NCBI GenBank assembly: GCA_963170055.1 | Contig: CAUJGJ010000188.1 | Span: 1,324,171-1,388,170, forward strand | Source: Halisarca cf. caerulea | Lineage: Eukaryota; Porifera; Demospongiae; Chondrillida; Halisarcidae | DNA: 64,000 nucleotides | Direction: 5' to 3' | Shown: positions 50,096 to 62,070 of the stretch, one piece after another | Layout of the letters: every line of letters begins with the position of its first letter | Numbering within the stretch: position 1 is the first letter of the stretch | Made by a program: the position numbers and the translations under genes | The notes under the pieces: model-generated | What the model was told of the DNA's origin: nothing | Database searches by the model: none | Seen by the model: the letters and a program-made list of their open reading frames with translations, nothing else

Positions 50096-50816
50096 GTCGA
50101 GCCCTGTGTAGCAAACAACCCTACCTTGTTCCAATGTTTTGCGATGATTGACATTTGTTTATCCCTACATCTTTTTTTTTCCATTTTTAAATGGTTTATT
50201 ATTTTTAATATGCGCAGACAAAGTATTGAATTTGAATCTTATCATAAGCTCCGCCTCTGGAGAGGCACCCAACCTTTGTGGTCTCCTCTCAATCAGCTTC
50301 AATAACTCTTCTTTACCTTTCCTGCCCCATTAAACTGACCTCATTTCATCTCTTGTACATCAATGATACATCAACTTCACACATGCACACAGGGTATTTA
50401 TTTCAGCCCTCGGATATAACGGTAAAATGGCCGTCGCGAAACTTGGCCAAATTGCTTAGCATATTATGCTTCCAATACGGATAAACTTATACATTACACT
50501 TTATAAAATTAAACAAATGTTATTTGTAGGAACACCCGAAGAAGAAAAAGTGCGAAACAGAGAAGTTTGAGGCAACAACAAAGGAGCCATAAACTTTCGG
50601 TAAAAGACAGAAATTGCCATTTCCGGAGGAGAAGATGACCCTGTAGCTTCACGAAATTTACTTCAGTCGCTAGCAAAATATCTGAACTATATGAATTTGC
50701 TTGTAGTTTACTATTATAGCCTTGTTAAAACCTTTTATTTGGAAGAAAGCACTTTTTGGTGCCCCAAAATCGGCAAAAATGGAAACAAATAAGGTAATTA
50801 CTTTCGCTTACCTTAT

Positions 50817-51627
50817 CCCTTTATTGTGGACGAGCCACTATAGTGGCTCAACCCGTGGTTGTGGAAGATGACGAAAGTTTAGCGCATTTTGTTCAAATTT
50901 TATACAAAGCATATACGTAGCAATAGTAACACACTCTGTAAGTATGAACCTTCTAATATGGGTTATAACGAATTTAGAACACATACTAAAAGTTATTTTC
51001 GATCCCGTTTTACGGTGTTATGCAATAAATATACATTAATGTCCCGAAAAATCCTACTTATGTGGAATAAAAATGGCGTTCTTTAGTGTGGCTCAATCTA
51101 AAATCAGGAACTACGCAGAGAGAATGGGATCGATTTCCTTACTTTGCTTGCCGCTGTACTTGGTTTGCTTCCTGGAAAGAATTGACGAGCTATAATGGCA
51201 GATTAGGTCGCTCCGAAGATTGTCAACGTCGAAGGGAGTGATGCTCACAAATCGCAGGAAAGGAGGCACACTGTTAATGCTAGTTCGTCCTTTCCGCTTT
51301 CTAGAGAGGTACTGTGCCATCGTTTCTCAAGCCAGATTAATTCTGAACTCGTTTTTGTCATTATCTACCTGTTCCTGAAACTCGTCTGATGCAGCAGTAC
51401 GTATACGGTACGCTTAGGATTTTGTGTTTTTCTAGCTTTCGTGTTACTATTTTTGTTATCTATCGCTTATGTTGATACTGGCAACATGTTTTAACTTTCG
51501 TTAGATGGGCAATTGAGCCAGTAAACATTTAATTCGTTCTTAAAAAGACAAAAGAAGTACGAGCCACTATAGTGGCTCGTCCACGATAAAGGGGTGATTG
51601 CGCAATCATATCGTCCACAATAATGGG
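50817..51627. mobile_element. piggyBac-like non-autonomous element nested in the CACAGGG element
   Basis: Comparison with the intact copy gives exact borders: TTAT (50813-50816), CCCTTTATTGTGGACGAG... to ...CCACAATAATGGG, TTAT (51628-51631). The ends CCCTTTATTGTGGACG and CCCATTATTGTGGACG match at 15 of 16. Subterminal palindromes GAGCCACTATAGTGGCTC lie inside both ends. CCC...GGG ends with a TTAA-like target suggest piggyBac, here with TTAT. A 70-codon minus frame (51111-51320) has no recognised domain. Confidence 0.85.
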
Positions 51628-51920
51628 TTATTATAACATTATTCTACAAGCAAAATCATACAGCCAAGACTACATTAAATCAAAAAGTGAAACAAACAGG
51701 AAAGTTGTAGGGCATTTTCTCCTCCGGAAAAGCTGATTTCTCTTTGCCTATTGAAAAACGGCCATTTTGATGACGTATCGTGATGCGGGACTGTGACATC
51801 ACTAACATTGGTTCTGCTTACATGGGGCACTTTCAGTGAAGTTCTCATTTGTGTGACGTAGTTTACAATTTGTGGTGGTGTTGTTTACTGTTAGGGGTGA
51901 CGTTGTTTATAAATTTGGTA

Positions 51921-52041
51921 CGTATAGGGTATTCTTATTTAACCTGGGGAACCTTTAGCCAGAGGCTACTGTAAGTGGTACCCAGAAAAAAATATTTTCA
52001 TATCGCAAAAATAAAACTTGCGGAAATTACATTTTACTTCT
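51921..52041. mobile_element. TAGGGTATTC fragment nested in the CACAGGG element
   Basis: Comparison with 17870-17885 shows about 120 extra bases between GGTACG and ACGTGCACG, starting TATAGGGTATTCTTATT. TACG occurs on both sides. The first part matches 25498-25565. Confidence 0.75.
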
Positions 52042-52116
52042 ACGTGCACGCCCCAAATCCCAAGCAGCTGTGGGCTGAAATAAATGCCCTGTGCAAACAC
52101 ACATGTATGCATATAC

Positions 52117-52374
52117 CGTAGAGCGGGAAATTTTCGCGGCATAAATTTTCGCAAATTGAAGTAAAATGTAATTTTCACAAGTGTTATTTTTGCAATGTGA
52201 AAATATTTTTTTGCGTTTTTTTGCGTCCTTTTCTAGACCATTTCAAGTTCAGAGCGTGCTTTTCGCTGAGTTTAACGCTCCATTCCTTAGAGAATCTAGT
52301 GAAAGTTTCACGAATCTGTACAATTCGCAAATATAGTAAATATATTGCCTCGCGAAAATTTCCCAATCTACGGT
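52117..52374. mobile_element. CCGTAGAGCGGGAAATTTTCGCG MITE, copy 2 (complete)
   Basis: TA-CCGTAGAGCGGGAAATTTTC at the left, GCGAAAATTTCCCAATCTACGG-TA at the right: an inverted repeat of about 25 bp. The empty site GCATATATATCACAC in units 1 and 2 confirms insertion at TA. It is about 258 bp with many CGCGAA motifs. Confidence 0.85.
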
Positions 52375-52379
52375 ATATA

Positions 52380-52380
<1 letters not shown>

Positions 52381-52449
<69 letters not shown>

Positions 52450-52477
52450 ACACACACACACGCACATGCACACACAC

Positions 52478-52564
<87 letters not shown>
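52381..52564. repeat. (CA)n microsatellite, unit 5 first tract
   Basis: The CA tract follows the MITE. Its right border is TACAAACTTCACCACTC, sequence that normally lies downstream of exon B, so it also marks a rearrangement junction. Confidence 0.96.
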
Positions 52565-52568
<4 letters not shown>

Positions 52569-52705
52569 AACTTCACCACTCTTTCTCTCTTGAGTTTATG
52601 TTAAAGTCCATGCTGTACTATTAAGGCTTCTTTTTTACCCATACCATCAATATTATTGGCACACACACATGCCCTTATCACTAGCAGAATGTATTATTTA
52701 TTGTG

Positions 52706-52708
<3 letters not shown>

Positions 52709-52794
<86 letters not shown>

Positions 52795-52866
52795 ACATAC
52801 ACACATACACGCAAACACAAACACACACACACACACGCACACATACACACACATACACACACACAA

Positions 52867-52951
<85 letters not shown>

Positions 52952-52967
52952 TACACACACACACACT
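52709..52967. repeat. (CA)n microsatellite, unit 5 second tract
   Basis: The left border TTATTGTGTTC-(AC)n is the same fusion junction as at 54935 and 60580. The right border CTACTTATATTCACAG is the normal exon A flank. Confidence 0.97.
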
Positions 52968-53202
52968 ACTTATATTCACAGACAAAGTACATGCACATGT
53001 GTAAATTGAGGTACTTGGCCTAATAAGTTGCATCAGCGAAAGCCAGTGTAACACATGTTATGTGATTGTCTTAAAGTGTCTAACTTCTTGACAGTTCTGA
53101 CTGGCATCATAGTAACATTCACAGAAAACTTTGCATAGTGCTTTTCTGTCTCAAGTTAATCTTTAATTTATAGTGTTTACAATTATTTCTGTATTCCCTT
53201 AG

Positions 53203-53304
53203 AATGGTTGGACTGCACTTCATCTTGCCTCAAGAAATGGGCAACTCCACATTGTCAGAGAGCTGATTGAGAAGATGAATGTTGATGTATTTGCTACTAA
53301 TCTG
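53203..53304 (+). CDS. Ankyrin exon A5
   Basis: A 34-codon phase 0-0 exon between TTCCCTTAG and GTGTGG (other A exons have GTATGG). It encodes NGWTALHLASRNGQLHIVRE, then LIEKMNVDVFATNL. GQL replaces GHL, and the last Lys-Leu is Asn-Leu. It is the third A exon present; numbering follows the unit. Confidence 0.92.
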
Positions 53305-53683
53305 GTGTGGTGTTTGTTGTAACTTGTGTGTTTGTTGTTTGCTTATTTGAATGCACAACAGTCCCTATAGTTCCATATCATGACTTATACACTCCCCCTT
53401 ATATAATTCCCTCCTTATACATACAAACCCTTGTTTTGTCTGGCATTAAGTGATTTTGTACAGTAACTATCTATATCATCCATATCCACTTGTAGAACCT
53501 TATAACCCCTGCTAGTTAGGGTGTCCACATCAACAGTTAATGGTGGTCTATCTCCCGTTTACATGGCATTCAGTGCAAAGGACAACATGGCATTTAATGC
53601 TTTCATTTTGTCGTACCTTCATGTGGTAATTGTATTCTGTACAATTATAATGAAAACTTTAAGATTCTTTTGATCCTACTTCA

Positions 53684-54045
53684 TGCCCGTAGCCTGGTAT
53701 CCATAAAGGGGAGTGCTTTTCACATTACAATAGTACATCATACGCATGTGGGACATGTCCAGGATCTGTTATGATAGCGCTTCCCAGTTTGCATAGCGAT
53801 AAATTGTAATTTTTGGGCGCTTACAAGTTATTAGTCACGCAGTTATCTCGTGATTCGAACTAATATTCGGGCGTATACGTATGGCGAATCCGCGTTTAGT
53901 GACGTTTTCTGTCGTCACGGTTGCTCTGTCACATGCTTGCTTGTGACCTAACTCGATGTTTCTTCTGAATCATAGTTTTCGGCTGGGTGCTACGTGAGGG
54001 AACAAGCTGGAGACGGTTTCTTGGTGTCAACTTGTATTCCGTACT
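53684..54045. repeat. Insertion flanked by a 48-bp direct duplication in the A5-B5 intron
   Basis: TAATGAAAACTTTAAGATTC and its surroundings occur twice (about 53636-53683 and 54034-54082). About 350 bp between them are absent from other units. The insert contains ACGCATGTGGGACATGTCC, also present near 10110. The flanking duplication is too long for a transposon target site, so replication slippage or recombination is more likely. Confidence 0.65.
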
Positions 54046-54275
54046 ATTATAATGAAAACTTTAAGATTCTTTTGATCCTACTTTGCAAGATTTACTGATT
54101 GTTGTTGTATTGGATTGAGTGTTTTTGAATAGTTGACCGAATGTGAACTGTAAGGTGAAGTCTGTTCATTCTAGTTGCAACAATTCAATCCTGTGCGGCT
54201 TTAGTTATTCAGTGAAGTGTAACCTTATGCTCCGGTACCAACCATGTGTAATCATTTTCTCTTGTTTGTCCTCAG

Positions 54276-54479
54276 GGTGGTCTGAATGCCCTTCACTCTG
54301 CTGCCTGTGGTGGGCATTTGGATATTGTTACATATCTCATTCCAAAGTTTGCAGACAGAAGATTTGAGTCTGACAATGATGGTGACACCTGTCTACACTG
54401 TGCTGCACAGGGTGGTCATCTGGCAGTAATGAAGTACCTCATTGGAGAGTGTGGATTTGACCCTGTTACTGGAAATATG
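54276..54479 (+). CDS. Ankyrin exon B5 (two repeats)
   Basis: A 68-codon phase 0-0 exon, TCCTCAG to GTGGGC. It starts GGLNALHSAACGGHLDIVTY, with Ser replacing Leu in LHLAA. The second repeat is DNDGDTCLHCAAQGGHLAVM, ending DPVTGNM. The last codon is ATG rather than AAG, so the donor reads ATATG-GTGGGC. Confidence 0.92.
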
Positions 54480-54932
54480 GTGGGCTATTGTTTATTGCAT
54501 GACACACACATTGTACATCATCTGCAACTTTCCTCTCAATTCTCCTCTCCTGACATCTTGAATACTTCATCTCAAGCCTTTCAGCAGTATAGTCCAACCT
54601 CAATTTCATCACACTCTCTTGATTTCATACTCAGTTGTACTTCTTGGCTACACTATGAATACTATTATCACTCCATTTAGCATTAAATACGCATCTGAAC
54701 ACATTTTAATGAAGCTCAGCTGTACAAGGGTTTTGGCTATATCAGTGTCAGATAGACCAGATCTCACTGCACTACGTTAAGGTCTTTTCAATACAAACTT
54801 CACCACTCTTTCTCTCTTGAGTTTATGTTAAAGTCCCTGCTACACTATTAAGGCTTCTTTTTTACCCATACCATCAATATTATTGGCACACACACATGCC
54901 CTTATCAGTAGCAGAATGTATTATTTATTGTG

Positions 54933-55359
<427 letters not shown>

Positions 55360-55593
55360 CTTATATTCACAGACAAAATACATGCACATGTGTAAATTGA
55401 GGTACTTGGCCTAATAAATTGCATCAGCGAAAGCCAGTGAACCACATGTTATGTGATTGTCTTAAAGTGTCTAACTTCTTGACAGTTCTGACTGGCATCA
55501 TAGTAACATTCACAGGAAACTTTGCATAGTGTTTTTCTGTCTCAACCTAATCTTCAATTTTTAGTGTTTACAATTATTTCTGTATTCCCTTAG

Positions 55594-55695
55594 AATGGTT
55601 GGACTGCACTTCATTATGCCTCAAGAAATGGGCATTTCCACATTGTCAGAGAGCTGATTGAGAAGATGAATGTGGATGTATTTGCTACTAAGCTG
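55594..55695 (+). CDS. Ankyrin exon A6
   Basis: A 34-codon phase 0-0 exon between TCCCTTAG and GTATGG. It encodes NGWTALHYASRNGHFHIVRE, then LIEKMNVDVFATKL. It is identical at protein level to A7, and the surrounding introns are also nearly identical, indicating recent duplication. Confidence 0.93.
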
Positions 55696-56642
55696 GTATG
55701 GTGTTTGTTTTAACTTGTGTGTTGTTGTTTGCTTATTTGAATACACAAGAGTCCCTAGTTCCATATCATGACTTATACACTCCCCCTTATATAATTCCCT
55801 CCTTATACATACAAACCCTTGTTTTGTCTGGCATTAAGTGATTTTGTACTATCTATATCATCCATATCCACTTGTAGAACCTTATAACCCCAGTTATAGT
55901 TAGGGTGTCCACATCAACAGTTAATGGTGGTCTATCTCCCGTTTGCACAACATTCAGTGCAAAGGACAACATTGCATTTAATGCTTTCATTTTGACGTAC
56001 CTTCATGTGGTAATTGTATTCCGTACAATTATAATGAAAACTTTAAGGAGGCGGGGTCACGTTGAGAACTCGATTTGAATACTATGTTTGAATCATTCTT
56101 ACACAAGACTAGCGAATTATGTTGCACCAAATGTTTTTCGACTAAAACGTTCAACATTTAAAGCTTACTTTTACTTGCACATTACACCCAAAAGGTAGGC
56201 ACGGGTTCCGTAACAGACCGAAAATAATAGGGTATGTTTTTGACGTCTGACATGCGCAAAAGTTGAAGGAGTACAGATTGAACCGCGCTAACGCGAAGCC
56301 TTCACTATCCTCCTCAGAACTACGTATGAAGAAAACTATAGTTTATTCCTATGGTGACTTCTGAGTCGATACATGTATAAAGACGGATCAAGTAGAGATT
56401 CTAACTGCCGCTGCTCAGCCATCATCGATCTGTTCGTCGTCATCATACGTAGATCTGAGCACAGAGGAGTCACGAGGATGCAATAAAAAAATGAGCAAGC
56501 CACGACAAATACACACGAGATCAAACGTCAAAAATGCTACATACCCAATCAAAAAAGATAAAACGTGTAAGAATCATGTGATATCATGTGACTATCTAAT
56601 TACAAACCCACGTGTCCATTTACATGCGAATAGCTTCCGCTA

Positions 56643-59341
56643 CTACAAAGAGCTCGACGATGAGTTGGCGGAGAGGAAAGGCTCACGGATTGCTTGCCCC
56701 CTTGGGTATCGTGGCATAACCAGTTCGGGAAGAACAGCGCGCTTGTAGAACTCCAAGATAGTTGTTCTGGATGGCTCCCAGAAATCGGCATCTCGTTCTA
56801 TCTTCTCCACGCTGATGCCAGAAGGTGTCCAGATGACGAAATGGCACCACTGCTTCCCGGTTATATCAAGAGAGCCCTGAATCTGGTAGTAGTATGGGTG
56901 TGTTCGCTTGAGGACAAGAATGTCTTGATTTGTGAGGTCGGGTGTCGAGCAGAAATCCTTGAACTGAGTTGCAGCCTGTTGTGGTGTCAAGCGCTCTTTC
57001 CCGGCTTTGTAAGGGCATTTGTACTCCACTAAGCCTTGCTCTCCACAAGGAAGAATAACCATGTCATCGGGACTACAAGCCAGGCAAGAATCCCGTGCAT
57101 CAATGACTAGCCCTGACTTCACTGTAGCAACTGTGCATCCACTCTTTCTCATATACTCCAGGTATGCCTTCCTAGCATCGTCTTCATGAGTCTTACCCCA
57201 TCGAAGGCTAGGTGCATTTACAGTAGAACGGTAGAGGAGGCTCTTGACAAGGTTTGCAATGGGAGTTTGCTTTCTTCGACGGGCAATTCGACCAAAATTC
57301 GAAGCTGTCAACCTGATTCGTCGATGGTAGTGCCACAAGGAGCTGTCACTCTGCTCTCTGGTGTTAACTTCAATGTCTTTAGAAGTTACTGGCGTTGTCC
57401 TCACTTCTCGCTCATAATACTCCACACATAGCCTATCCAACTCTTCTGGGTCCACATCTGGTGTCTGTGAATTAGGGCCATAGTCATGCTGGAGTGGATC
57501 TGATGCAGTGTTCCGTGCAGAGTGCCGTTGCTCCCGATATGGTATAGATGTCTTGCGCTGATGATCATACCTGACTTGGTGAATCCTTTTCTCCACATGA
57601 GACTTGAAAACCTGGAATGGAAGCAGTAATAGATACAACTCTATTTACATGAATGCTGAGTCGCCCATTGACCTACTTGTCCACATTCTGTTCTAGTTAT
57701 GTGCTCCATTGCCTCCACTGGCCATGTTGGTCCATCCTGCATTCTCATTCCTGCTGCAAAGCACCGCATTTCAAAGGAACCTGACTGTATGCGATTCATC
57801 TGCTTTCCACCATCGTATCGGCATCTGATAGACATGTAGCACTCAGCAAGGTTACTGGTTTCATTGTCAATCAACTGTGATGATAGCATCACCAATCGAT
57901 CTCCGCAAGCTGCGATCTTGTCCAGTAACCCTGCTGGGATTGAAACTATTGATGGTGGTCTCCGAGATTGTGCCCTGAATTCATCAGTAGCAGTTGGTAG
58001 GTTGTCGCATTCCTGGTCTATGATGTCATACAGCTGCTGGGATATCGTAGCATCTTGGATGTTGGTGTTGGCCTCTTCATTCTCGTCAGAATCATTGTCG
58101 CTGCTGTCAGAATGATGGATGTCAGCTTCTCTAGTTTTGCAGAAGGATGGATTGCATTTGCTGTGATTTCCAAACACATGGCTGGGCCCATTTCGTAGAT
58201 CATGTCGGAGTTGTTGGACATCTCAAGTTTGGCTGTGCATCCTAATAGCAACGCGGGCACCAATGGTAAGCCGCTGGATGACTCGCTTGGTCAAACCACC
58301 TCGACCCCTGTACTCTGGATGATCCTTGGCAAGCTGTTCCAGTCGTGTTCTGTAGCATTTACAAGCATGATTGGCACACTCAATTTTATGAATGAAAGGA
58401 CCGTATGGAACTGCCTGCACAAGATTGGCCATGACCGAGCTGTCTCCATCCCCTATGATTCTCATGTAGCGGAGACCATGAGTAACCTCAGATGCGCGAA
58501 AGCCTTCCACCAAAATGTCTGACTCCATTGCTGATGATGAGCCTGACCAATTACGAAAACACCTATGTTGGGGTGGTTGCCGTGCCTGATGTTCACATGT
58601 TGCACAAATTGAGCAGTATTTGTTGTGCACACCAATGAACAATAGCTTTCTGGTGTTTTGCCCAAAGATCACAGCTACTCCACTTTTTGCATTGTAACTG
58701 TGTTTGTGTGATCGTTTAGACCAGCCTCCATCCACCACAACAGTAATGGCAGGTACTCCCTGGTGAAAGTCTCCTCGCTCCTCAGCCAATTTTAGTTCTT
58801 CACACCCTGCTTCAATCATTTTGCCCACTAAGAGATCCTTGATTTCGTCATAGAGGAGTTGCTCTGTTCTGGTGAACAGACGTTTTGACATGCCTGGTAT
58901 ATTCATAGGTGCAAGTGAATTATTCAGCTGTGCACATCCACCACCTGTAATCACTTGTCCAAGCACTGCTGCAATATTTACCTGCCACATACCTTTTTGG
59001 TTTTGTACCTTGCTTGATGTATGTATTTCAAACTTTTTTTGACATTTGGTACACCGAACGATTAGAATTACTGCTAATCCAGCACGACACTTAGTATCTT
59101 CTAAAATACATGGACCGCCACAGTTAGCACTATGGGTAGAAATTGTACATACACCCTCTGCCAAGTTTTCCAGGTCTACAATCCTGGAGCCAGTAGGAGT
59201 AATGGCGTTGGTCACTTCCTGTAATGGTGGCACTGATTGCTTCCATCTACTTTCAATTGCACGACTTGCTTGAACTCTCCTCTTCTTACTCCTATAATCT
59301 GCTCTATTAGCTCTGACATAATCAGGTCTTCTCTTACTCAT
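56643..59341 (-). pseudogene. Transposase-YqaJ nuclease fusion gene, two exons, one in-frame stop
   Basis: The gene starts at ATG 59341 (MSKRRPDYVRANRADYRSKK). The first exon runs to 57677 and is followed by a 65-bp intron (57612-57676: GTAGGT donor, TTCCATTCCAG acceptor, phase 0). The second exon runs to the stop at 56643. The transposase part has C-x2-C pairs (RCTKC), VVVDGGWSKRSH with a likely first catalytic Asp, CSICATCEHQ, IIGDGDSSV with a likely second Asp, and HACKCYR. The C-terminal half (LWHYHRRIRLTASNFG, LRWGKTHEDDARKAYLEYM, ACSPDDMV, VEYKCPYKAG) matches the YqaJ/lambda-exonuclease-like nuclease fold with its G-x2-E/D-x-A, SPD and E-x-K residues. A TGA at 58223-58225 interrupts the frame between SQT and DVQQLRHD. 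On both sides the frame is the same and the domain continues, so it is a simple nonsense mutation. Total length would be about 877 codons. Confidence 0.85.
57612..57676 (-). other. 65-bp spliceosomal intron of the transposase gene
   Basis: Removing GTAGGT...TTCCATTCCAG joins TECGQ to VFKSHVEKR in frame and restores one long reading frame. Without it the two parts differ in frame and the second lacks a start. The intron is very short compared with host introns in this window. Confidence 0.82.
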
Positions 59342-59920
59342 GAAGACCGATATCTTTACAAAAAAATCGAACGAAAACTGAATATCCCGCCAAAAGAAGA
59401 ACGCGCGATCAAATACGGCGACATCACACGGTTACAGACCGAGCAAACATATCGATATCAGCTGTTCTATCACAGGATAACAATGAATATGTTCACCATG
59501 GTCGCCGAAAATAAACCAGAATATCGTTCGTAGCCAAAATAGAGCCCGCGAACGATCGCGAGAGTACGTACTTTATACGCCATTTTTATTCCAACTGTCA
59601 CACTCTCGATGTCGAATGTCATGTGCTCGCTCAGCATGAAATGATATTCATAGTCCATTATGAATATTCTTTGCATCTAATTATAAGAGGTGCACCGCCA
59701 CCTTAAGATTCTTTTGATCCTACTTTGCAAGATTTACTGATTGTTGTTGTATTGGATTGAGTGTTTTTGAATAGTTGACCGAATGTGAACTGTAAGGTGA
59801 AGTTTGTTCATTCTAGTTGCAACAATTCAATCCTGTGCGGCTTAATAAGTTATTCAGTGAAGTGTTACCTTATACTCTGGTACCAACCATGTGTAATCAT
59901 TTTCTCTTGTTTGTCCTCAG

Positions 59921-60124
59921 GGTGGTCTGAATGCCCTTCACCTTGCTGCCTTTGGTGGGCATTTGGATATTGTTACATACCTCATTCCAAAGTTTGCAGA
60001 CAGAAGATTTGAGTCCACCAACTTGGGTGACACCTGTCTACACTGTGCTGCACAGGAAGGTCATCTGGCAGTAATGAAGTACCTCATTGAAGAGTGTGGA
60101 TTGGACCCTGTTACTGGAAATAAG
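59921..60124 (+). CDS. Ankyrin exon B6 (two repeats), mosaic copy
   Basis: A 68-codon phase 0-0 exon, TCCTCAG to GTGGGC. The first repeat starts GGLNALHLAAFGGHLDIVTY. The second, beginning STNLGDTCLHCAAQEGHLAV, shares STNLGD with B3 but LAV and DPVTGN with B5. Upstream intron sequence matches unit 3 (GGCTTAATAAGTTATTCAG), while downstream sequence matches unit 5 (AAGCCTTTCAGCAGTATAG, AAGTCCCTGCTACAC). Confidence 0.93.
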
Positions 60125-60577
60125 GTGGGCTATTGTTTATTGCATGACACACACATTGTACATCATCTGCAACTTTCCTCTCAATTCTCCTCTCCTGACA
60201 TCTTGAATACTTCATCTCAAGCCTTTCAGCAGTATAGTCCAACCTCAATTTCATCACACTCTCTTGATTTCATACTCAGTTGTACTTCTTGGCTACACTA
60301 TGAATACTATTATCACTCCATTTAGCATTAAATACGCATCTGAACACATTTTAATGAAGCTTAGCTGTACAAGGGTTTTGGCTATATCAGTGTCAGATAG
60401 ACCAGATCTCACTGCACTACGTTAAGGTCTTTTCAATACAAACTTCACCACTCTTTCTCTCTTGAGTTTATGTTAAAGTCCCTGCTACACTATTAAGGCT
60501 TCTTTTTTACCCATACCATCAATATTATTGGCACACACACATGCCCTTATCAGTAGCAGAATGTATTATTTATTGTG

Positions 60578-60968
<391 letters not shown>

Positions 60969-61202
60969 CTTATATTCACAGACAAAATACATGCACATGT
61001 GTAAATTGGGGTACTTGGCCTAATAAATTGCATCAGCGAAAGTCAGTAAACCACATATTATGTGATTGTCTTAAAGTGTCTAACTTCTTGACAGTTCTGA
61101 CTGGCATCATAGTAACATTCACAGGAAACTTTGCATAGTGCTTTTCTGTCTCAAGTTAATCTTCAATTTTTAGTGTTTACAATTATTTCTATATTCCCTT
61201 AG

Positions 61203-61304
61203 AATGGTTGGACTGCACTTCATTATGCCTCAAGAAATGGGCATTTCCACATTGTCAGAGAGCTGATTGAGAAGATGAATGTGGATGTATTTGCTACTAA
61301 GCTG
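61203..61304 (+). CDS. Ankyrin exon A7
   Basis: A 34-codon phase 0-0 exon between ATTCCCTTAG and GTATGG, encoding the same 34 residues as A6 (NGWTALHYASRNGHFHIVRE and LIEKMNVDVFATKL). The downstream intron has the intact AAAACTTTAAGATTC site where unit 6 carries the transposon. Confidence 0.93.
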
Positions 61305-61866
61305 GTATGGTGTTTGTTTTAACTTGTGTGTTGTTGTTTGCTTATTTGAATACACAAGAGTCCCTAGTTCCATATCATGACTTATACACTCCCCCTTATA
61401 TAATTCCCTCCTTATACATACAAACCCTTGTTTTGTCTGGCATTAAGTGATTTTGTACTATCTATATCATCCATATCCACTTGTAGAACCTTATAACCCC
61501 AGTTATAGTTAGGGTGTCCACATCAACAGTTAATGGTGGTCTATCTCCCGTTTACATGGCATTCAGTGCAAAGGACAACATGGCATTTAATGCTTTCATT
61601 TTGACGTACCTTCATGTGGTAATTGTATTCCGTACTATTATAATGAAAACTTTAAGATTCTTTTGATCCTACTTTGCAAGATTTACTGATTGTTGTTGTA
61701 TTGGATTGAGTGTTTGTGAATAGTTGATCGAATGTGAACTGTAAGGTGAAGTTTGTTCATTCTAGTTGCAACAATTCAATCCTGTGCGGCTTTAGTTATT
61801 CAGTGAAGTGTAACCTTATACTCCGGTACCGATCATGTGTAATCATTTTGTCTTGTTTGTCCTCAG

Positions 61867-62070
61867 GGTGGTCTGAATGCCCTTCACCTTGCTGCCTGTG
61901 GTGGGCATTTGGATATTGTTACATACCTCATTCCAAAGTTTGCAGACAAAAGATTCCAGTCTGACAATTATGGTGACACCTGTCTACACTGTGTTGTACA
62001 GGAAGGTCATCTGGCAGTAATGAAGTACCTCATTGAAGAGTGTGGATTTGACCCTGTTACTGGAAATATG
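61867..62070 (+). CDS. Ankyrin exon B7 (two repeats), last exon in the window
   Basis: A 68-codon phase 0-0 exon, TCCTCAG to GTGGGC. The first repeat starts GGLNALHLAACGGHLDIVTY and the exon ends DPVTGNM like B5. The second repeat has TCLHCVVQEGHLAVM, where the AA of LHxAA has become VV, plus FQSDN for FESDN. It is the only B copy altered at the conserved Ala pair, which may weaken packing of that repeat. The read-through frame past the donor is broken by a one-base deletion, as in B3. Confidence 0.92.

Larger units (their letters stand above)
50388..52093. mobile_element. CACAGGG-ended transposon, copy 2, containing nested insertions
   Basis: The ends CACAGGGTATTTATTTCAGC and GCTGAAATAAATGCCCTGTG match the intact copy at 17157-17926. 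CA flanks both sides (50386-50387, 52094-52095). Sister units show the empty site CACATGCAAGCACACATG (about 42600), which proves insertion and supports a 2-bp duplication. Its body is broken by an 811-bp piggyBac-like element and a 121-bp fragment. Outside these inserts it is nearly identical to copy 1. Confidence 0.9.
56047..59702 (-). mobile_element. TTAA-inserted DNA transposon with Mutator/Kolobok-like transposase and YqaJ-type nuclease
   Basis: TTAA is present at both borders (56043-56046, 59703-59706). Paralogous empty sites AAAACTTTAAGATTC exist in neighbouring units, for example with TTAA at 61652-61655. The left end is GGAGGCGGGGTCAC and the right end read inward is GGTGGCGGTGCAC, an imperfect inverted repeat of about 13 bp. 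The 3656-bp element holds one gene on the minus strand. A TTAA target with GG-purine-rich ends fits the Kolobok superfamily better than true Mutator, whose duplications are 9-11 bp. The protein domain resembles what databases call Mutator-like transposase. The superfamily call is inference. Confidence 0.88.

Noticed and set aside
54143..54367. Frames of about 75 codons upstream of each B exon
   Set aside because: They read the intron and exon B in a shifted frame. The ankyrin frame with splice sites explains the sequence better.
56694..57032. Plus-strand frame of 112 codons opposite the nuclease half of the transposase gene
   Set aside because: It is a shadow of the minus-strand YqaJ-like coding region and has no domain.
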